Assembly: GCA_016764535.1 (NCBI GenBank)
Contig: JAESRR010000193.1
Coordinates: forward strand, 8,042-15,409
Direction: 5' to 3'
From: Cohaesibacteraceae bacterium
Lineage (GTDB): Bacteria > Pseudomonadota > Alphaproteobacteria > Rhizobiales > Cohaesibacteraceae
Length of the DNA stretch: 7,368 nt
Part shown: positions 5,046-7,368 of the stretch, one piece after another
How the letters are laid out: the number at the start of each line of letters is the position of its first letter
How positions within the stretch are numbered: position 1 is the first letter of the stretch
The notes under the pieces: model-generated
What the model saw: the letters and a program-made list of their open reading frames with translations, nothing else
The model's database searches: none
Told to the model about the DNA's origin: nothing
Translations under genes and position numbers: made by a program

Positions 5046-5059
5046 ATGAAGCGTGAAAC

Positions 5060-6508
5060 ATGGCCCAACAACAATCAGCACATCCTGAACGTCGCCAGCA
5101 CATTTATGAGCAGGTGGCCGGGTTCATAACCGATCAAATCGACAGCGGTGTTCTACGACCAGCCATGCGCGCACCCTCGCTCCGGTCGATTGCGACCCAA
5201 CATAAAATTGCCATGTCGACCGCCTTGCAGGCTTATCAATTGCTCGAAGATCGCGGTGTATTGGAGGCACGGCCGCGTTCGGGATATTACGTCACATCCC
5301 TTAGCCGGATCTCCCTGCCAGTTCCGCATAAATCACAACCTCCAAAACAGGCAAAAGATGTGACGCTCGGCGCCCGGGCTCTCCAAATCCTCAAACATGC
5401 ATCCGATATGCATTATGCGCCGCTGGGTTGTGCTATTCCCGCGCCACAATTGCTCGCCGCCGGACCGCTTGATCGCCATCTCTCCCGCACAGCCCGGGTT
5501 CACGGTGCAGAGCTGAATATTTATACCGAAGTTCGTGGCATGCAAAACCTTCGCGATGAACTGGCACGCCGCGCGATGTTTCAGGGGCAGATCATTTCGC
5601 CAGATGATATATTGATTACATCCGGCTGCACCGAGGCTTTGGCGCTGGCATTAAAGGCGGTGACAAAACCCGGCGATGTGGTGGCGATTGAATCGCCGAC
5701 CTATTTTGGCCTGTTGCAGATTCTGCAATCGCAAGGATTGAAGGTTCTCGAACTACCGACCGATGCTTCAACCGGCATTGATATCAAAGCGTTACAAACA
5801 GCACTGAAATCCGGCACCATCAACGCCTGCCTGTTCACATCCAGCTTTAACAATCCGCTGGGCTGCGCCATGGATGACAATAAAAAATTGCAAATTCTTG
5901 ATCTTTTGGAAAAGCATCAGGTACCGCTGATTGAAGACGATATCTATGGTGATCTGTACTTTGGCAGTCAACGCCCCAAACCATTTTTAGCCTTGCGGCC
6001 AGACGCCGATGTGATCCTTTGCAGCTCATTTTCAAAGACCATCGCACCGGGCTATCGTATCGGCTGGCTCACCAGCAAACACCGAATGCCCAAAATACTT
6101 GAAGCCAAATTTGCCATTTCATTATGCGGGCCACCATTATTGCAGGTGGCAATGGCTGAATATCTCAAAACCGGCGGCTATGATGCCCATTTGCGGCGGA
6201 TGCGGCGAGCTTTTGCGCAGAATATTGACGCCACACGCCGGGCAATCGACAAATATTTTCCGAAAAGTACACGTCTTTCCTGCCCTGCTGGCGGATTTGT
6301 GCTCTGGCTGGAGCTACCAACAGGGTGCGATGCAACGCTGCTTTATGAGCAGGCAAAACACCGCATGATATGCATTTCACCAGGCAATGTGTTCACGACT
6401 TCAGACCGCTATCAAAACTGTATTCGGATCAGTTGTGGCCATAGCTGGGATGACAGGCTTGATCGAGCTGTGAAGACTCTGGGTGATTTGGTTAAACAGA
6501 TGGTTTAA
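5060..6508 (+). CDS. MocR/GntR-family transcriptional regulator with aminotransferase domain (PdxR/GabR-like)
   Basis: Seen: 482 residues. The GntR winged helix is at about 13-78 (HIYEQVAGFITDQIDSGVL, APSLRSIATQHKIAMSTALQAYQLLEDRGVLEARPRSGYYV). A linker to about 115 leads to a fold-type I aminotransferase-like domain that keeps the PLP-binding set: Asn265 in NNPLG, Asp294 and Tyr296 in EDDIYGD, Lys326 in SSFSKTIAPGYRIGW with Arg333, and Arg456 in RISCG. Family knowledge: MocR proteins are dimers that use PLP or PLP-amino acid adducts as effectors, often activating a divergent PLP-enzyme or PLP-synthesis gene while repressing themselves. Here the divergent gene is an aminotransferase, and three matching operator sites lie between. 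The ATG has only a weak GAAGCGTGAAAC upstream, so translation may be poor. The specific effector is unknown. Confidence 0.93.
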   Translation: MAQQQSAHPERRQHIYEQVAGFITDQIDSGVLRPAMRAPSLRSIATQHKIAMSTALQAYQLLEDRGVLEARPRSGYYVTSLSRISLPVPHKSQPPKQAKDVTLGARALQILKHASDMHYAPLGCAIPAPQLLAAGPLDRHLSRTARVHGAELNIYTEVRGMQNLRDELARRAMFQGQIISPDDILITSGCTEALALALKAVTKPGDVVAIESPTYFGLLQILQSQGLKVLELPTDASTGIDIKALQTALKSGTINACLFTSSFNNPLGCAMDDNKKLQILDLLEKHQVPLIEDDIYGDLYFGSQRPKPFLALRPDADVILCSSFSKTIAPGYRIGWLTSKHRMPKILEAKFAISLCGPPLLQVAMAEYLKTGGYDAHLRRMRRAFAQNIDATRRAIDKYFPKSTRLSCPAGGFVLWLELPTGCDATLLYEQAKHRMICISPGNVFTTSDRYQNCIRISCGHSWDDRLDRAVKTLGDLVKQMV

Positions 6509-6549
6509 CAGGCTTTGTTGATAGCCAGGCAAGTTGGCGTGGCAACTGG

Positions 6550-6571
6550 ATGCCGGCTCGTAGACCGGCAT
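6550..6571. repeat. Interspersed palindrome ATGCCGG...CCGGCAT
   Basis: ATGCCGG (6550-6556) and CCGGCAT (6565-6571) are perfect 7-bp arms around an 8-base loop, in the longer setting ACTGGATGCCGG...CCGGCATGACAACGG. The GGATgCCGG/CCGGcATGAC format is common in interspersed palindromes of alphaproteobacterial genomes. It lies 41 bases after the MocR stop codon and could also act as a weak terminator, but there is no T-run after it. Confidence 0.55.
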
Positions 6572-6572
6572 G

Positions 6573-6740
6573 ACAACGGAGGAGGGCGGCTGGCCTCATG
6601 GGTTTGGTAACTCCCGGATGTCACACTTGGCGAAGACCTGGGTGAGAACTGGTCGTGAAACGATCAATCGCATGTGATTGAAGGGACGAACGCACACGAG
6701 AGTAAGTAACCTGGTTACGTCGAGTGGGCAGGAATACCAG
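6573..6740 (+). other. Hairpin-rich non-coding stretch, possible structured-RNA or group II intron relic
   Basis: No credible reading frame. Adjacent short stems can be drawn: GGTCG/CGATC (6651-6655 with 6661-6665, loop TGAAA), CAATC/GATTG (6665-6669 with 6676-6680), CTGGT/ACCAG (6711-6715 with 6736-6740), and the palindrome GTAACC-T-GGTTAC (6706-6718). The run of GGTAAC, GCGAAGACC, TCGTGAAACG and CACACGAGAGT resembles, to my eye, domain I-type segments of bacterial group II introns. There is no reverse transcriptase, recognisable domain V or GTGYG boundary, so an intact intron is excluded. Strand and identity are uncertain. Confidence 0.3.
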
Positions 6741-6742
6741 CA

Positions 6743-6758
6743 GCACGCGTTAGCGTGC
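6743..6758. terminator. Hairpin GCACGC-GTTA-GCGTGC between the convergent MocR and autotransporter genes
   Basis: Perfect 6-bp arms with a four-base loop, 16 bases past the stop of the minus-strand autotransporter gene. On the minus strand it is followed by TGCTGGTATTCC and on the plus strand by CGCTAAAAGCC, so neither side has a proper U-tract. It may be a weak bidirectional terminator or part of the structured stretch to its left. Confidence 0.35.
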
Positions 6759-6774
6759 CGCTAAAAGCCACTTC

Positions 6775-7368
6775 TTAAAAAGGCATACTCAACCGAGCTG
6801 TGCCGCCATAACCGGAAATCTGGTCACTGCCGATACCCGACATATTACCCTGCATCGAAAGCGAGATTCCAGTTGCCGTGGTAGCTTCAAAACCCGCCTT
6901 AATACGGGCCGAGATGACATCACTGAGATCTGGCAGGCCGGAATTGGCGTCACTGCCCTGGTTGGAGAAGTCATATTCACCATTCAACGCCAGCCATGGG
7001 CGGAAAGATCCACCGGTTTCGTATGTATGCATATAGCCAATTTTTGGTCCCAGAGATATTCGGCCACCTCTGATGATCAGGCTTGATTGTTTCACACCGG
7101 CGCTATCAATGTGACTGTCCTGGTTCTCCTGGGCATAAACAAAACGAATGCCGGGGCTGACAAAAAACGCATCGTAATTCCAGGTGCCTGTCAGCTGCGC
7201 GGCAAGTGTCGCCCGGTGAGCGTTGAAGTTGCCATCCGTCGTGCCGGAAACACTGGCATAGTCGGAATATGTGTATGTCGCCATCGCATCAAATTGTAAA
7301 TGCTCCGACAGTTTCATGCCGATATATGGGCCGATGCTGTAGCCATCACCCTTGAATGAGCCATCGGT
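6775..7368 (-). CDS. Autotransporter-type outer membrane beta-barrel, C-terminal part (start beyond the right edge)
   Basis: Seen: 197 residues open to the window edge. The Met at 7317 is internal, since TDGSFKGDGYSIGPYIG precedes it in frame without a stop. Alternating amphipathic strands are plain: YSIGPYIGMKL, LQFDAMATYTYSDYAS, HRATLAAQLTGTW, FFVSPGIRFVYAQE, RISLGPKIGYMHTY, FRPWLALNGEYDFS, VISARIKAGFEATT, GISLSMQGNMSG, and a last strand GTARLSMPF ending in Phe, the outer-membrane C-terminal signature. Family knowledge: this is the pattern of autotransporter (type V) translocator domains, which pass or anchor a passenger at the cell surface. The passenger, signal peptide and promoter are outside the window. 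A non-autotransporter OmpA/porin-like barrel is a less likely alternative. Convergent with the MocR gene. Confidence 0.8.
   Translation of the reverse strand, partial: TDGSFKGDGYSIGPYIGMKLSEHLQFDAMATYTYSDYASVSGTTDGNFNAHRATLAAQLTGTWNYDAFFVSPGIRFVYAQENQDSHIDSAGVKQSSLIIRGGRISLGPKIGYMHTYETGGSFRPWLALNGEYDFSNQGSDANSGLPDLSDVISARIKAGFEATTATGISLSMQGNMSGIGSDQISGYGGTARLSMPF

Noticed and set aside
4768..5049. 93-codon plus-strand frame through the aminotransferase start and MocR operator region
   Set aside because: It is antisense to a clear aminotransferase N-terminus and covers the operator repeats. No conserved pattern.
5046..5129. ATG at 5046 opening a 27-codon frame that overlaps the MocR start
   Set aside because: It is out of frame with the regulator, has no ribosome-binding site and no sign of selection. 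It could interfere with initiation, but nothing supports translation.
6099..6380. Frames on both strands (6099-6368 plus, 6165-6380 minus) inside the MocR gene
   Set aside because: Both are embedded in the conserved aminotransferase domain of the regulator; shadows.
6509..6774. tRNA, CRISPR array or insertion sequence in the longest gene-free stretch
   Set aside because: No cloverleaf, no repeated spacer pattern, and no terminal inverted repeats with target duplications. Only palindromes and short stems are visible.

Overview
The window looks like chromosomal DNA of a marine-type alphaproteobacterium. This is inferred from a hexameric tyrosine-coordinated heme protein (HTHP, first characterised in Silicibacter pomeroyi), a GntR/MocR regulator beside an aminotransferase, an interspersed GGATGCCGG...CCGGCATGAC palindrome, and roughly even base composition. 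No gene fixes the genus. Coding density is high, and two genes are cut by the window edges.

Left block (1-2031), a probable redox/heme-stress locus. On the minus strand lie, in transcription order, a secreted His-rich protein of unknown function (612-1382), HTHP (320-547) and a CxxC redoxin running off the left edge (1-314). HTHP and the redoxin are 5 bp apart and almost certainly co-transcribed. A GC-rich hairpin (572-596) separates them from the secreted protein gene and may attenuate rather than end transcription. Divergent from this block is a MarR-family repressor with an unusual four-cysteine C-terminal tail (1483-2031). The 100-bp divergent intergenic region holds two mirrored promoters that share one palindromic TTGCAA -35 element. 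Each has a TAGCGAGTCG operator half in its 17-bp spacer. The marR-side promoter predicts transcription starting at the A of the start codon, so a leaderless mRNA.

Middle block (2041-3770). A 43-residue single-pass membrane peptide gene (minus, 2041-2172) has its ribosome-binding site paired in an 8-bp stem with upstream leader sequence. Divergent from it is a BtrH_N/DUF4872-family protein, a papain-like acyltransferase/peptidase fold with Cys14 and downstream His and Asp candidates. It is followed by a small dimeric alpha/beta-barrel (ABM-like) protein. No carrier protein or other biosynthetic genes are visible around this pair.

Right block (3780-6508). A fold-type I PLP aminotransferase (minus) is divergent from a MocR/GntR regulator that itself carries an aminotransferase-like domain (plus). 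The 155-bp intergenic region has three copies of a GGTACAG-type operator: two direct repeats 31 bp apart and one inverted copy. A perfect TATAAT for the aminotransferase gene, lacking a good -35, lies between them. This is the expected layout for MocR activation of a neighbouring PLP enzyme.

Right end (6509-7368). A 266-bp non-coding stretch holds an alphaproteobacterial-style palindrome, then about 170 bases rich in short hairpins that may be a structured-RNA or group II intron relic, then a further hairpin. Beyond it is the C-terminal beta-barrel of an autotransporter-like outer membrane protein on the minus strand, cut by the right edge.
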